Origin: Paenibacillus_E allorhizoplanae
GTDB taxonomy: Bacteria > Bacillota > Bacilli > Paenibacillales > NBRC-103111
Reading direction: 5' to 3'
DNA length: 64,000 nt
Assembly (NCBI RefSeq): GCF_927798215.1
Contig: NZ_CAKMMW010000017.1
Location: 119,471 to 183,470, forward strand
Shown: in pieces, positions 49,667 to 59,293 of the stretch
Layout: the number at the start of each line of letters is the position of its first letter
How positions within the stretch are numbered: position 1 is the stretch's first letter
The notes under the pieces: model-generated
Database searches by the model: none
Told to the model about the DNA's origin: nothing
Seen by the model: only the letters and a program-made list of their open reading frames with translations
Program-made: the position numbers and the translations under genes

Positions 49667-50350
49667 TTATTTAGCTGCTTGTTTCGCCCATTTGGCTTTC
49701 AGCGCACTTTCGATCTCCGTGTATACCTGCTCCGTTGTTTTACCATCTGTGGAGATGCCTAGTTTGGCTGCTTTCTTGTTCACAGCCTCTGATTTCTTCG
49801 CTTGTTTCGCTGCTTTCTTTGCTTCTTTGGCAGCTTTCAAGGCTGTACGGATTTCCTTGCCTGTTTTGCCATCCATCGCGATACCCGCTTCGGTCGCTTT
49901 TGCTTGCAACTTCGTTACAGCAGCTGCTTTCAAGGCTGCTTTCAAGGCTGCTTTCAGCTCCTTGTTCGTCAGACCATCCGCGCTCACGCCTAGCTTGGTG
50001 GCTTTCTCATGCAACTTCACGCCAACAGCAGCTTTGATCTCCGTTTTGAGCTGCTCCGCTGTCTTGCCATCTGTGGAGATACCCAATTTAGCTGCCGCTG
50101 CATTCAGGCGTTCGGTATGCTTCGCTGTGCCAGCCGCTTTCAACTCTGTCTTAATCTCCTTGTTCGTTTTACCGTCTGTCACTATGCCATAAGCTTGCGC
50201 TTTTTCTAATAAAAGTTGTTTCATAGGATGCAACTTGCTTGCCTGCGACGTTGCTGCATCTCCTTGTACATTTTCGGCGAAAGCCGCCACCGGAACGGAG
50301 CATACAATCGCACCTACCAATACTATTCCTGCTAACTTCTTCTTCAACAT
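49667..50350 (-). CDS. Secreted protein with five Lys/Ala-rich repeats
   Basis: A 227-aa exported protein, signal peptide ending VAAFAEN near residue 26. The rest consists of five repeats of about 33-40 residues sharing a core like AxKLGISTDGKTxEQLKTEI: EKAQAYGIVTDGKTNKEIKT; AAAAKLGISTDGKTAEQLKT; EKATKLGVSADGLTNKELKA; AKATEAGIAMDGKTGKEIRT; KKAAKLGISTDGKTTEQVYT. Each unit is a short helix-turn-helix with a D-G-K-T turn, strongly basic and Ala-rich. ATG follows GAGGAGTG. A surface or wall-binding role is plausible; no known family assigned. Adjacent to a two-component system on the same strand, whose promoter region is separate. Confidence 0.85.
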   Translation of the reverse strand: MLKKKLAGIVLVGAIVCSVPVAAFAENVQGDAATSQASKLHPMKQLLLEKAQAYGIVTDGKTNKEIKTELKAAGTAKHTERLNAAAAKLGISTDGKTAEQLKTEIKAAVGVKLHEKATKLGVSADGLTNKELKAALKAALKAAAVTKLQAKATEAGIAMDGKTGKEIRTALKAAKEAKKAAKQAKKSEAVNKKAAKLGISTDGKTTEQVYTEIESALKAKWAKQAAK

Positions 50351-50443
50351 GTGGAATCACTCCTCGATTCGTTTAATGGCTGTATACCTTACGAACCCTA
50401 TCTTATCCCATAGTTATGTCATAAGTTTGTCATGCGAGGACAT

Positions 50444-51832
50444 TTATACTGTTGGGAAAAAGATTTTGAACACCGTCCCAGCCCCCAGCTGCGACTCGAC
50501 CCGAATGGAACCGCCGTGCGCCTCGATAATGTGTTTACAAATCGTTAAACCCAGCCCTGCGCCGGAGCGATTGCGGCTTTCGTCCGCTTTGTAAAACCGA
50601 TCAAACAGATGTGGCAGTTTCTCTGGAGAGATGCCCTGCCCATCATCCCACACCTCGATCCATCGCTCCTGCCTGACCGCCTTCACGCGGATCCCTGCTT
50701 GCGAGCCTTCTGGGATGTGATTGATTGCATTATCTAGTAAATTGATGAACACTTGCCGGAGTCGATCCGCGTCAGCCTTGACAGTGTAGGGGGCCTCACT
50801 ATCTGCACTGATCTCAATTCCCTTGCCTTTCGCCTTCATCTTCAGCTGCGTCACGACGAGTCCAATTAACTCTGGCAGATCAACGGCTTGCATCGTCAGC
50901 TTCACCTGCTTTTCCTCAAACGAAGACAGCTCCAGCAGATCATCTACCAAATGGCTTAATCGCAATGTCTCCTGGAGGGAGATATCGATAAATTCCTTCG
51001 CATCTTCAGGTTCTACCACGCCATCCGTGATGCCCTGCAGAGAGGCCCGAATCGTCGTCAGCGGGGTCCTTAGCTCGTGAGAAATTTCGGAGAGGAACCG
51101 CTTGCGGCCTTCTTCGACCTTTTGCAGCTTGCCTGCCATTCGGTTGAGCGATCCCGACAACGAGGCGATTTCATCTTTTCCGCGTACAGGCACCCTACCG
51201 CTAAAATCCCCCAGTGCCAGCGCCTCCGCTGTCTTGCTCATCTGCTGCAGAGGCTTTACAAAGTGCCGCGACACAAAGTACAGAAGCGCAATAGCCAGTA
51301 GTGCAACCACGAGGGCAGAAATATAAATAGCGCGATTAATCTCATTAATCGTACCTTGAATGTTCACGATAGGCGTATACAGGAAAATCGCCCCAACCAC
51401 TCGGTTGTCCTGTAGGACTGGACGTCCGACGATCAGCATTTTGACATTGCTATTCTGTGTAAATGTACTCTTCACCGTCACCGGGTTACCGGAGAGCACC
51501 TTCTCCACCCAACCTAGCCTGGCAGGAACTTCGCCTACAGCTTGGATTTTATCCAAGGTCGCTCGAGGATGTCGAATGACCGAAACGCGGACATTTGAGG
51601 TTTTCTCCATCGCATTAATTTGCTTGCGGAAATCCTTCTGAGCCGTCGAATTATCGAACAAATCCTTCGCTAGCTCCTCCACTTGCTCCACTTTTTCCAA
51701 TAAAAGCTTCTCGCTGCGGTCGTACGTCTTCTGCTTCATCGTGTAACCAATTGCACCCGAAATCGCTAAAATAGACACCACCGTAATAGCTATGTATATA
51801 AATAATAGCTTGCGATAAAAGGAACTCAGCAT
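50444..51832 (-). CDS. Sensor histidine kinase
   Basis: A 462-aa kinase: TM1 (residues ~9-30), extracellular sensor domain to ~168, TM2 (~170-190), HAMP (VKPLQQMSKTAEALALGDFS), H box with His252 in FLSEISHELRTPLTTIRASL, N box NLLDNAINHIP and G box RSGAGLGLTICKHIIEAHGG. The gene overlaps the response-regulator gene by seven bases. The size and architecture are like BaeS/PhoR-type kinases, but the stimulus is unknown. Confidence 0.92.
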   Translation of the reverse strand: MLSSFYRKLLFIYIAITVVSILAISGAIGYTMKQKTYDRSEKLLLEKVEQVEELAKDLFDNSTAQKDFRKQINAMEKTSNVRVSVIRHPRATLDKIQAVGEVPARLGWVEKVLSGNPVTVKSTFTQNSNVKMLIVGRPVLQDNRVVGAIFLYTPIVNIQGTINEINRAIYISALVVALLAIALLYFVSRHFVKPLQQMSKTAEALALGDFSGRVPVRGKDEIASLSGSLNRMAGKLQKVEEGRKRFLSEISHELRTPLTTIRASLQGITDGVVEPEDAKEFIDISLQETLRLSHLVDDLLELSSFEEKQVKLTMQAVDLPELIGLVVTQLKMKAKGKGIEISADSEAPYTVKADADRLRQVFINLLDNAINHIPEGSQAGIRVKAVRQERWIEVWDDGQGISPEKLPHLFDRFYKADESRNRSGAGLGLTICKHIIEAHGGSIRVESQLGAGTVFKIFFPTV

Positions 51833-52521
51833 ATGCCAGGTCCCTCAAACTTATATCCCACACCCCACACCGTGCGGATACTCCAGTCCTCTTTCCCTGC
51901 GGTGAGCTTCTGTCTTAATCGTTTGATATATAAATCGACCACACGGTCCTCACCTTCGAAATCCCACCCCCAGATCTTAGCGATCAGATCCTCGCGCGTG
52001 AACACTTGATTCGGATTCCGTACGAAAAACAGCAGCAGCTCATACTCCTTCTTCGGCAGCGCCACAACCTGCCCATCAACGGTTACCTCATGGGCTAGGC
52101 TATCAATACGCAAGCTGCCGACCTCGTATACATTGGCCGCAGGCGCTACTTGGGTGCGAAGCCCCGTCCGACGAAGGATTGTCGTTACCCGTGCGACCAG
52201 TTCATTCGGGTCAAAAGGCTTCACCAAATAGTCGTCAGCTCCCATCCGCAGGCCTTCCACGCGCTCATCCACGTGGCCTCGCGCCGTTAGCATCAGAATC
52301 GGCACATCGCTTTGTGCACGGACCATCTGACAGACGGACCACCCGTCGCGCTTCGGCAGCATAATATCCAGCACAATGAAATCGGGCTGCAGCTCTTTAA
52401 ACCGTTCGAGCGCCTGCTCGCCGTCATTCGCCGTCGCTACCTCGAAACCGTTCTTTTCCAGGTATAGCTTCGTTATTTTGCATATATTCAGATCATCATC
52501 TACGACTAATACCAATGTCAC
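51826..52521 (-). CDS. OmpR-family response regulator
   Basis: A 231-aa regulator: receiver domain (LVVDDDLNICKITKLYLEKN; phospho-acceptor Asp in FIVLDIMLPKRDG; KPF) and winged-helix C-terminus (VALPKKEYELLLFFVRNPNQ, DRVVDLYIKRLRQKL). GTG start with AGGGAG 11 bases upstream. First gene of the pair, with the kinase next and overlapping. Confidence 0.92.
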   Translation of the reverse strand: MTLVLVVDDDLNICKITKLYLEKNGFEVATANDGEQALERFKELQPDFIVLDIMLPKRDGWSVCQMVRAQSDVPILMLTARGHVDERVEGLRMGADDYLVKPFDPNELVARVTTILRRTGLRTQVAPAANVYEVGSLRIDSLAHEVTVDGQVVALPKKEYELLLFFVRNPNQVFTREDLIAKIWGWDFEGEDRVVDLYIKRLRQKLTAGKEDWSIRTVWGVGYKFEGPGIC

Positions 52522-52700
52522 GTGTGGTCACGCTCCCTATTTAAAACCTTATCCTTTTATTTTACTGGATAATTGTGATGGAAAAATTTCTTTTCAGCGT
52601 ATTCTAGTATACTCTTTCTGCTACACATACAAATAGAACAGTCCTTCAGCTTCCGTCGGCTGGGAGATTGCTCTGTTTTATCGTAATATGTCGTACATTT

Positions 52701-53279
52701 TTATTCGCGGTATTCCCAGAGCCTTGTCACTTCCTCTAATTCGAGGTCATTAAATTGCATTTTATAAATATCAGGCTTCATGGTTTGATTCAAGAAATCG
52801 AATCCATATGTCGCATCAAAATGATTCATCATTAATGTCATAACGTTACCATGTGTGCCAATGGCGATCTTCTTCCCTTTATTTTCTTCTAGGATATCTC
52901 TCAATACGACCACCGCTCTTTGCTGGCAGGCTCTGTTAGACTCTCCACCTGGATAGGCATAATCAAAGTCGTCGAACATCCGCTTCATCTCAGACATGAA
53001 TTTTTCTGTAGGAATAAGATCATCTTCTCCAGAAAAATGCCTTTCTCGAAGATCTTCCACTATCTTAATCTCTTGTTCTAATTCTTGAGCCAACCCCTCC
53101 AAGGTTAGAATAGCTCGCGCATAAGGGCTGGATATCAGCACGTCGATTCCTTCATCTTTTAATATCCTTGTGATGCCGTCAGCATTCAATTTCCCCTTGA
53201 GGGTAAGTCCCCTCGTTCTTTCATTTCCTTCTGTATAAGGTGATTCCGCATGTCTGACCATATAAATCGTCGTCTTCAT
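52701..53279 (-). CDS. Histidine phosphatase superfamily protein
   Basis: A 192-aa phosphoglycerate-mutase-like phosphatase: N-terminal RHG-type motif MVRHAESPY (His nucleophile; the usual Gly of RHG is Ala), ISSPYARAILTLEGLAQEL, FDYAYPGGESNRACQQRAVV and the second His in AIGTHGNVMTLMM. ATG follows AAGGAGGCG. It probably hydrolyses a phosphomonoester; substrate unknown. A weak hairpin (about 52637-52676) may terminate it. Confidence 0.88.
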   Translation of the reverse strand: MKTTIYMVRHAESPYTEGNERTRGLTLKGKLNADGITRILKDEGIDVLISSPYARAILTLEGLAQELEQEIKIVEDLRERHFSGEDDLIPTEKFMSEMKRMFDDFDYAYPGGESNRACQQRAVVVLRDILEENKGKKIAIGTHGNVMTLMMNHFDATYGFDFLNQTMKPDIYKMQFNDLELEEVTRLWEYRE

Positions 53280-53611
53280 GTGCGCCTCCTTAAGCTACTT
53301 TATTCATAGTTGTGAGCGGAAAGTTCGTAGACCCCTATATCCTCATTTTCACAAATATTTCCTTATACGCATTCGCGAAATGCTTTAAATCTCCTGCACT
53401 TCGACTGAAAACTGCTAATAGGCATCCTTTTCCCCACGAATCTCCTAGTTAACAGTACATGCGTGCAAAAAGGCATCCTTTTCCCAAGAATGCTCCGAAT
53501 TCGGGGAACTTTGGCCCAAATAGTAGCACTTTTGCAGGTTGCTGTGAGACTGATAGTAGGTCGTTCTTTGCCTTATCATGGAGCTTACCCTCATGCGCCC
53601 TCACTACGAAG
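53280..53611. other. Spacer with GGCATCCTTTTCCC-type repeats
   Basis: About 330 bases with no supported gene. It contains two copies of GGCATCCTTTTCCC (near 53416 and 53471), each followed by (C)A(C)GAATCTCC or AAGAATGCTCC, and words such as GAAAACTGCTAATAG, resembling the other spacer repeats of this window. Confidence 0.6.
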
Positions 53612-53650
53612 CCAAAATACCAAACCCCCTAGCATCCGCTAGGGGGTTCG
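53612..53650 (-). terminator. Terminator of glnS
   Basis: Perfect stem AACCCCCTAGC/GCTAGGGGGTT with GGAT loop, then TGGTATTTT on the minus strand. Confidence 0.85.
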
Positions 53651-53672
53651 GTTCCAACTATAGATCCGTTCG

Positions 53673-55352
53673 TTACACCACGAACGAGCTTTTCAACGAC
53701 ACGATCAAGTTAAACACCAAATGATCTGGTGTTGTGTACTTCGGATCCACGTTGAAGTAGCCGTGGCGGAAGAACTGGAATTTATCCTGTGGGCTTACGC
53801 TCTTCATGTTGTCTTCGACGAAACCTTGCACGATTTGCAAGGAATTCGGGTTCACTTTATCCATGAACGATGTCTCTTCTTCGCCTTCCTCATCGTCCAA
53901 AATCAGTGGCTCATACAGACGGAATTCCGCTGGTACAGCGCTTTTCGCATCCACCCAGTGGATCGTACCTTTGACTTTACGACCGGTAAAGCCGCTGCCG
54001 CTTTTCGTCTCAACATCATAGGTACAGTGCAGTTCAACCACGTTGCCATCAGCATCCTTGATGAAGTCGTTGCATTTGATGAAGTAGGCGTTTTTCAAAC
54101 GAACTTCATTGCCAGGAAATAACCGGAAATATTTGGCCGGTGGATTTTCCATGAAGTCATCTTGCTCGATGTAAATCTCGCGAGAGAATGGAATCATACG
54201 ATTGCCCATTTCCGGGTTCTCGGAATTATTCTCCGCTTCCAGCATCTCCACGCCATCCTCGGGATAGTTGGTGATGACGACTTTGAGCGGATTCAGCACG
54301 CCCATCGTGCGCAGCGCCTTCAACTTCAAATCCTCGCGGATGAAGTGATCCAGCATGCGAGTGTCAACAACACTGCCACCGCCGCCTTTCGATACGCCAA
54401 GCTCACGGACAAAATTGCGAATCGACTCCGGCGTCAAGCCTCTACGGCGAAGACCTGATATGGTCGGCATTCGTGGATCGTCCCAACCGTCAACGGCTTT
54501 CTCGTCGACGAGTTGTTTCAGCTTTCTTTTGCTCGTAACGGTATTCATTAAGGAAATACGAGCGAATTCATATTGTCTCGGCACATTCGGCATCTCGCAC
54601 TCACGAATCACCCAGTCGTAGAACGGACGTTGGTCCTCGAACTCACTTGAACAGAGCGAGTGCGTGACACCTTCAATCGCATCTTCCAGTGGGTGAGCGT
54701 ACGTATACATCGGATAGATGCACCACGCGTCTCCTGTGTTATGGTGATGTGCGTGAAGAATACGGTAGATAACCGGATCTCTAAGATTAATATTCGGCGA
54801 AGACATATCAATTTTGGCACGCAGCACACGCTCGCCGTCTTTGAACTCACCAGCACGCATACGCTCAAATAGGGACAAATTTTCCTCTATCGTGCGTTCA
54901 CGATACGGACTATTTGTTCCTCCCTGTGTCAATGTTCCACGAGTTTCACGGATTTCATCCGCAGATTGGTCGTCTACATAAGCCAGTCCTTTACGAATCA
55001 AGACTAATGCTCGGCTATACATTTCTTCAAAATAGTCAGAAGCAAAGAACAGCCCGTCCCATTGAAAACCAAGCCAAGCCACATCTTCTTTAATGGACTC
55101 CACATATTCAACATCTTCCTTGACTGGATTCGTATCATCAAATCGAAGGTTCGTCAACCCATTGAAATCATCGGCAATTTCAAAGTTCGTGCATATCGCC
55201 TTTGCATGTCCTATATGAAGGTAACCGTTCGGCTCCGGGGGAAATCGGGTCACGACCTGACTGACTTTGCCTGATTTCAAATCTTCGTTTACAATGTTCT
55301 TAATGAAATTTGATATTGCGCTTACGTTAGCTTCAGCGTTTTTCGTTTCCAT
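53673..55352 (-). CDS. glnS: Glutaminyl-tRNA synthetase
   Basis: A 559-aa class I synthetase charging tRNA-Gln. The HIGH-like site is PPEPNGYLHIGHAKAICTNF near residue 45, the KMSKS-like loop is NTVTSKRKLKQLV, and the anticodon-binding beta-barrels form the C-terminal third. ATG follows AAAGG about 10 bases upstream. Most Gram-positive bacteria lack GlnRS and make Gln-tRNA by transamidation, so this gene is of comparative interest. No T-box leader is visible. Divergent from the aminopeptidase gene with an 84-base gap. Confidence 0.95.
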   Translation of the reverse strand: METKNAEANVSAISNFIKNIVNEDLKSGKVSQVVTRFPPEPNGYLHIGHAKAICTNFEIADDFNGLTNLRFDDTNPVKEDVEYVESIKEDVAWLGFQWDGLFFASDYFEEMYSRALVLIRKGLAYVDDQSADEIRETRGTLTQGGTNSPYRERTIEENLSLFERMRAGEFKDGERVLRAKIDMSSPNINLRDPVIYRILHAHHHNTGDAWCIYPMYTYAHPLEDAIEGVTHSLCSSEFEDQRPFYDWVIRECEMPNVPRQYEFARISLMNTVTSKRKLKQLVDEKAVDGWDDPRMPTISGLRRRGLTPESIRNFVRELGVSKGGGGSVVDTRMLDHFIREDLKLKALRTMGVLNPLKVVITNYPEDGVEMLEAENNSENPEMGNRMIPFSREIYIEQDDFMENPPAKYFRLFPGNEVRLKNAYFIKCNDFIKDADGNVVELHCTYDVETKSGSGFTGRKVKGTIHWVDAKSAVPAEFRLYEPLILDDEEGEEETSFMDKVNPNSLQIVQGFVEDNMKSVSPQDKFQFFRHGYFNVDPKYTTPDHLVFNLIVSLKSSFVV

Positions 55353-55436
55353 ATGTGCCCAGCCTTTCTCCCACGGGTTAAAGTTTTATTTTCTATCATA
55401 CACTATATGGTACTCAAATATAAAGGAGACATAGAG

Positions 55437-56666
55437 ATGGAATCATTCGAGCATTACTTAGATCAATATGCAGAGCTTGCCATACGCGTCGGATTAAATG
55501 TACAAAAGGATCAAACCGTGGTCATCACAACGCCGATTGCTTGTGCCGATTTCGTCCGCAAGCTGACGAAGAAAGCTTATGAAGCAGGCGCTAAAGACGT
55601 TGTAGTCGATTGGGATGACGATGAAGTGAAGGCGCTCCGCCTTAAGAACGCTTCCGAAGACACCCTGCAGACTTACCCTATGTGGAGGGCAACTGGCATG
55701 GAGGAAATGGCGAAGGACGGCGCTGCATTCCTGTCCATTTATGCGCCTAACTCGGACTTGTTCAAGGAAGTCGCCCCTGAACGCGTCGCAATGTCCAGTA
55801 AAGCAGCAGCAACTGCACGTGCAGGCTTCCTTTCCTATATGCGCAACAACAAGGTCAACTGGTTGATGGTCTCTTATCCGACGGCCGAATGGTCAGCGAA
55901 GGTATTCCCGAATTTGAGCGAATCCGAGCGGATTACGCAGCTGTGGGAGCAAATTTTCAAGCTGACACGTGTAGACAAAGCAGATCCTGTTTCGGCATGG
56001 AAAGAGCATATTGCTACATTGACCGCGAAGCAGAATATGCTGAACAAGATGAAATATAAGCAGCTTCATTTCCAGTCTCCAGGAACCGACTTATACATAG
56101 AACTAGCACCTAAGCATCAATGGGTTGCTGCAGGCAGTGAGACCGACAGCGGCATTTTCTTCGTACCGAACATTCCAACTGAAGAAGTGTTCACGATGCC
56201 AGCTCGTAACGGCACGAACGGTACAGTGCGCAGCACGCTGCCGCTGAGCTACCAAGGCTCATTGATTGATGGCTTCTCCCTAACCTTCAAGGATGGCCGC
56301 GTCGTCGAGGCAACCGCAGAAGTGGGGCAAGAAGTATTGAACAACATGCTGAATATGGATGAAGGCTCTCGTTATTTGGGGGAAGTGGCACTCGTGCCCT
56401 ATGACTCGCCTATTTCACAATCAGGCCTCATCTACTACAACACACTTTTCGATGAAAATGCTTCCTGTCACGTCGCACTCGGCAATTCCTACCCGTTCAC
56501 GATTGAGGGGGGAACAACGATGAGTGCCGAGGAGCTTGAGGCAAATGGCTATAACAAAAGCTTAATCCACGTGGATTTCATGATTGGTTCCAAAGATATG
56601 GCGATTGACGGGATCTTGGCAGACGGTACGCGTGAGCCCCTATTCCGCAATGGGAACTGGGCATAA
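55437..56666 (+). CDS. M29-family aminopeptidase
   Basis: A 409-aa metallo-aminopeptidase of the M29 family (AmpS/PepS/aminopeptidase T): MESFEHYLDQYAELAIRVGL, VVITTPIACADFVRKLTKKA, KDVVVDWDDDEVKALRLKNA, then DLYIELAPKHQWVAAGSETD, FVPNIPTEEVFTMPARNGTN and the metal-site region FDENASCHVALGNSYPFTIE. ATG at 55437 follows AAAGGAG; the longer frame from 55353 has no ribosome site. Intracellular peptide turnover is the expected role. Confidence 0.92.
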   Translation: MESFEHYLDQYAELAIRVGLNVQKDQTVVITTPIACADFVRKLTKKAYEAGAKDVVVDWDDDEVKALRLKNASEDTLQTYPMWRATGMEEMAKDGAAFLSIYAPNSDLFKEVAPERVAMSSKAAATARAGFLSYMRNNKVNWLMVSYPTAEWSAKVFPNLSESERITQLWEQIFKLTRVDKADPVSAWKEHIATLTAKQNMLNKMKYKQLHFQSPGTDLYIELAPKHQWVAAGSETDSGIFFVPNIPTEEVFTMPARNGTNGTVRSTLPLSYQGSLIDGFSLTFKDGRVVEATAEVGQEVLNNMLNMDEGSRYLGEVALVPYDSPISQSGLIYYNTLFDENASCHVALGNSYPFTIEGGTTMSAEELEANGYNKSLIHVDFMIGSKDMAIDGILADGTREPLFRNGNWA

Positions 56667-56682
56667 GACCCGTACAACAATG

Positions 56683-56733
56683 AAAGACCGCTCCTACGTG
56701 GAAACTAATTTCCATGTATGGGCGGTCTTTCTC
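56683..56733. terminator. Bidirectional terminator between pepS-like and FG-GAP-like genes
   Basis: Stem AAAGACCGC/GCGGTCTTT with an inner TGGAAA/TTTCCA hairpin and CTCGC following; the minus-strand reading also has T-rich flanks. Confidence 0.78.
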
Positions 56734-56737
56734 GCAT

Positions 56738-57598
56738 CTAGTCCTCGTCTTCTGGACTCGGTGCACGCACCATGCTGGTTGTCAAGGTTTGCGTAACAGC
56801 CGCTTTCTTCAGCTTCCATTGGCCTTTGTGCCATTTCCACAACGAAGTGACATAGCCTAGTGTGTCCGCATTCGCGATACCTGTGATGCGCTGAACACCT
56901 TTCAGTTCACAGTAGCCATCCCGATCCACATCGACGGGCTTCAACAGGCTGTATGCATCTACATTAACAATGATTGGCTTCACAATTTTCCCTTGATTGT
57001 AAATGCCAAATTGCTCGTAAGCCTCCTTGCGATCCGCAATATCGAGGGTGAAGGATTTGCCGGTCTCCTCGATTTTCATCTTCACCTTATAATTATTCTT
57101 AAAGGTCGCTTTGACATGCAGCGGTTCCGGCATCGGGATTGCGGTGGGCACGTTATTTTTGAGCGAATAGATATAATTCGAGGTAAACCCGCCACTGCCG
57201 CCGGTATCAGAGGTTACATAGATCTGAGGCAGCTTGTCATGGATAAAATCACAAAAATCCATCTTCGGATTATAGCCGCCTTCTAGCGGAATCACGACCT
57301 GCGCCTGACCTTGTCCGGTGACGGAGATAAACAGCTTGTCATAATAGGGGCTGTTCAGGTCTGATTTCAGACCGACAAGGGAGACCATATCTAATTTGCC
57401 ATCGCCGGTGACATCAATTTCACGCGTCTGGATGAGCTGACCTTGCCCACTCTGTGGAGGCGCTAGCTGTGAGGATGGCGGAGGTACCGCTTGTGTAAAG
57501 GCCTCTGCCGATCCACCAAAGCTTAAAGCGCCACTCAAAAGCATACCCATCGCTGCTGCGCGCAGTGGGATTGTAAAACTATTTCTAAACCGAGACAT
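56738..57598 (-). CDS. Secreted FG-GAP/VCBS-like protein, unknown
   Basis: A 286-aa exported protein with signal peptide (FTIPLRAAAMGMLLSGALSF, ending AEAF). Two calcium-type loops of FG-GAP repeats are visible: DVTGDGKLDMVSLVG and DVDRDGYCELKGVQRI. A Pro/Gln-rich stretch follows the signal (PPPSSQLAPPQSGQGQ). ATG at 57598 follows GGGAAG. Function not assigned; related proteins are common in this genus. Confidence 0.82.
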   Translation of the reverse strand: MSRFRNSFTIPLRAAAMGMLLSGALSFGGSAEAFTQAVPPPSSQLAPPQSGQGQLIQTREIDVTGDGKLDMVSLVGLKSDLNSPYYDKLFISVTGQGQAQVVIPLEGGYNPKMDFCDFIHDKLPQIYVTSDTGGSGGFTSNYIYSLKNNVPTAIPMPEPLHVKATFKNNYKVKMKIEETGKSFTLDIADRKEAYEQFGIYNQGKIVKPIIVNVDAYSLLKPVDVDRDGYCELKGVQRITGIANADTLGYVTSLWKWHKGQWKLKKAAVTQTLTTSMVRAPSPEDED

Positions 57599-57635
57599 TG
57601 TTCGCACTTCCCATCATGGAATTGAATTCGGTTTA

Positions 57636-59117
57636 TTATTCCAAATTTCCCATTGTGGTATGCGGAAAATAACTAAAAAGAGGTGGTCTGCGATAAAGCG
57701 TCGCCTGCTCGAACGCATACGCAAGCTTAATCAACGTCGGTTCACTGAATGCTCCGGCTGCAAACATGACACCCATTGGCCCTTTGCTTGTGTAACCAGC
57801 GGGTACAATCAACAGTGGATAGCCTGCCCTGGCGGCAATATCCTCGCCTTCATCTTTGGGAAAAAACAACGCATCGAGTTGATACGTGTGAAGGGCATGA
57901 TCGATCCCTTGTGCTCGTGTGAGCTCTTGATATCTATGTAGACTCGTCAAATAAGTCTCTTCCGTAAGCGTCCCGTTCGCATCCTCTGACCAAATCAGCG
58001 TGTCCTGCCCATAGACCAGCGCCTTTTCCGCATGCTGTTCATTGAATGCAATAATCTCATATAAGGAATGCACAGGTGTCTTGGACGGATCTAGCTTGGC
58101 CAGGTAGGCGTTTAGATCTCTTTTGAATTCGTAGAGCAGCACATCGTAGTTCCAAACAGCATCTTGGCAAGGAAGCACAACATCATCAATGACAATCGCA
58201 CCTTCGTCGCGCAAAACTTGAATGGCCTGCTCGGCAAGCTGCCGTTCTTCCTCATCCAACTGCTGATAATACCAACGTGGAATCCCTATTCTGGCTTGAT
58301 GGAGCCCTCGACGATTGAGAAAAGGGGTATAATCCCGATGGCCCTGACCGTCGCTAGCTATACTATGTGCATCCGCTGCGTCTACACCCGTCATCACGCC
58401 AAGCAACACAGCCGCATCACTCACGGAGCGAGTCATCGGACCCGGTGTATCCTGACTGCTGGCAAGCGGAATAATGCCAGAGCGACTTAGCAGGCCAACC
58501 GTTGGCTTCAAGCCGACAAGACTGTTATGCCCCGCTGGATTGACGATAGATCCGGACGTTTCCGTACCAATGGCTCCTACTGCAAAATGAGCTGCAACCG
58601 CCGCACCAGATCCCGAACTGGAGCCTCCAACTTCATAAATGCCAGGTCCATATGGATTTACCACCTGTCCGCCTCTTGAGCTATAGCCCGATGGCATCGC
58701 AACTGCCATGAAATTGGCCCACTCTGTCATATTCACCTTGCCAAGCAGCACCGCACCAGCGTCACGCAGCTTGGCAGCGATATACGCGTCCTCTGTCGCC
58801 ACATGCTCCGCCAAACAAATCGACCCAGCACTCGTGTGCATCCGGTCAGCGGTCTGAATATTGTCTTTGAGCAAAATCGGAATGCCATGCAGAGGACCCC
58901 GACTCCCACTTACTGCACGTTCTCGATCTAACGATTCCGCGATCTCTACGGCATCTGGATTCAGCTCCAGCACCGCATTAATTTGGCCATTATAGGTTTT
59001 AATTCGCTCCATATAGTAAACAACCAAATTTACAGAGTTGATTTCCTGCCGTTCCATCGCAAGTTGAAGTGTGATAATATCTGCATTTGTCATCCATTCG
59101 TCCGAAATATGCGCCAT
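57636..59117 (-). CDS. Amidase-signature family protein (GatA-like)
   Basis: A 493-aa amidase. Catalytic Lys is in ILLKDNIQTADRM, the Gly/Ser-rich signature is GGSSSGSGAAVAAHFAVGAI, with the two catalytic serines in this stretch and GTETSGSIVNPAGHNSLVGL. It hydrolyses amides; unlike GatA it is not in a gatCAB operon, so an independent amidase role is likelier. ATG at 59117 follows GAGGTGG. Confidence 0.9.
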   Translation of the reverse strand: MAHISDEWMTNADIITLQLAMERQEINSVNLVVYYMERIKTYNGQINAVLELNPDAVEIAESLDRERAVSGSRGPLHGIPILLKDNIQTADRMHTSAGSICLAEHVATEDAYIAAKLRDAGAVLLGKVNMTEWANFMAVAMPSGYSSRGGQVVNPYGPGIYEVGGSSSGSGAAVAAHFAVGAIGTETSGSIVNPAGHNSLVGLKPTVGLLSRSGIIPLASSQDTPGPMTRSVSDAAVLLGVMTGVDAADAHSIASDGQGHRDYTPFLNRRGLHQARIGIPRWYYQQLDEEERQLAEQAIQVLRDEGAIVIDDVVLPCQDAVWNYDVLLYEFKRDLNAYLAKLDPSKTPVHSLYEIIAFNEQHAEKALVYGQDTLIWSEDANGTLTEETYLTSLHRYQELTRAQGIDHALHTYQLDALFFPKDEGEDIAARAGYPLLIVPAGYTSKGPMGVMFAAGAFSEPTLIKLAYAFEQATLYRRPPLFSYFPHTTMGNLE

Positions 59118-59293
59118 CAACAACCGCCACCTCTCAACTATTATGTTACACTTATTCCCTAGGTTTTCGGGTTTACCTTCTTTGAAAACAGGGATTTCCT
59201 TGCAGCTTTCTGCAAAGTGGGCAACAAAGGATTTTCATCTGTATAATCGAATAAAGAATGAAGAATACGACCAGAATTTATGAGGTGTTCCTT

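Noticed and set aside
57636..59117. GatA subunit of the tRNA amidotransferase
   Set aside because: No gatB or gatC adjoins it, and the sequence fits a stand-alone amidase-signature enzyme.
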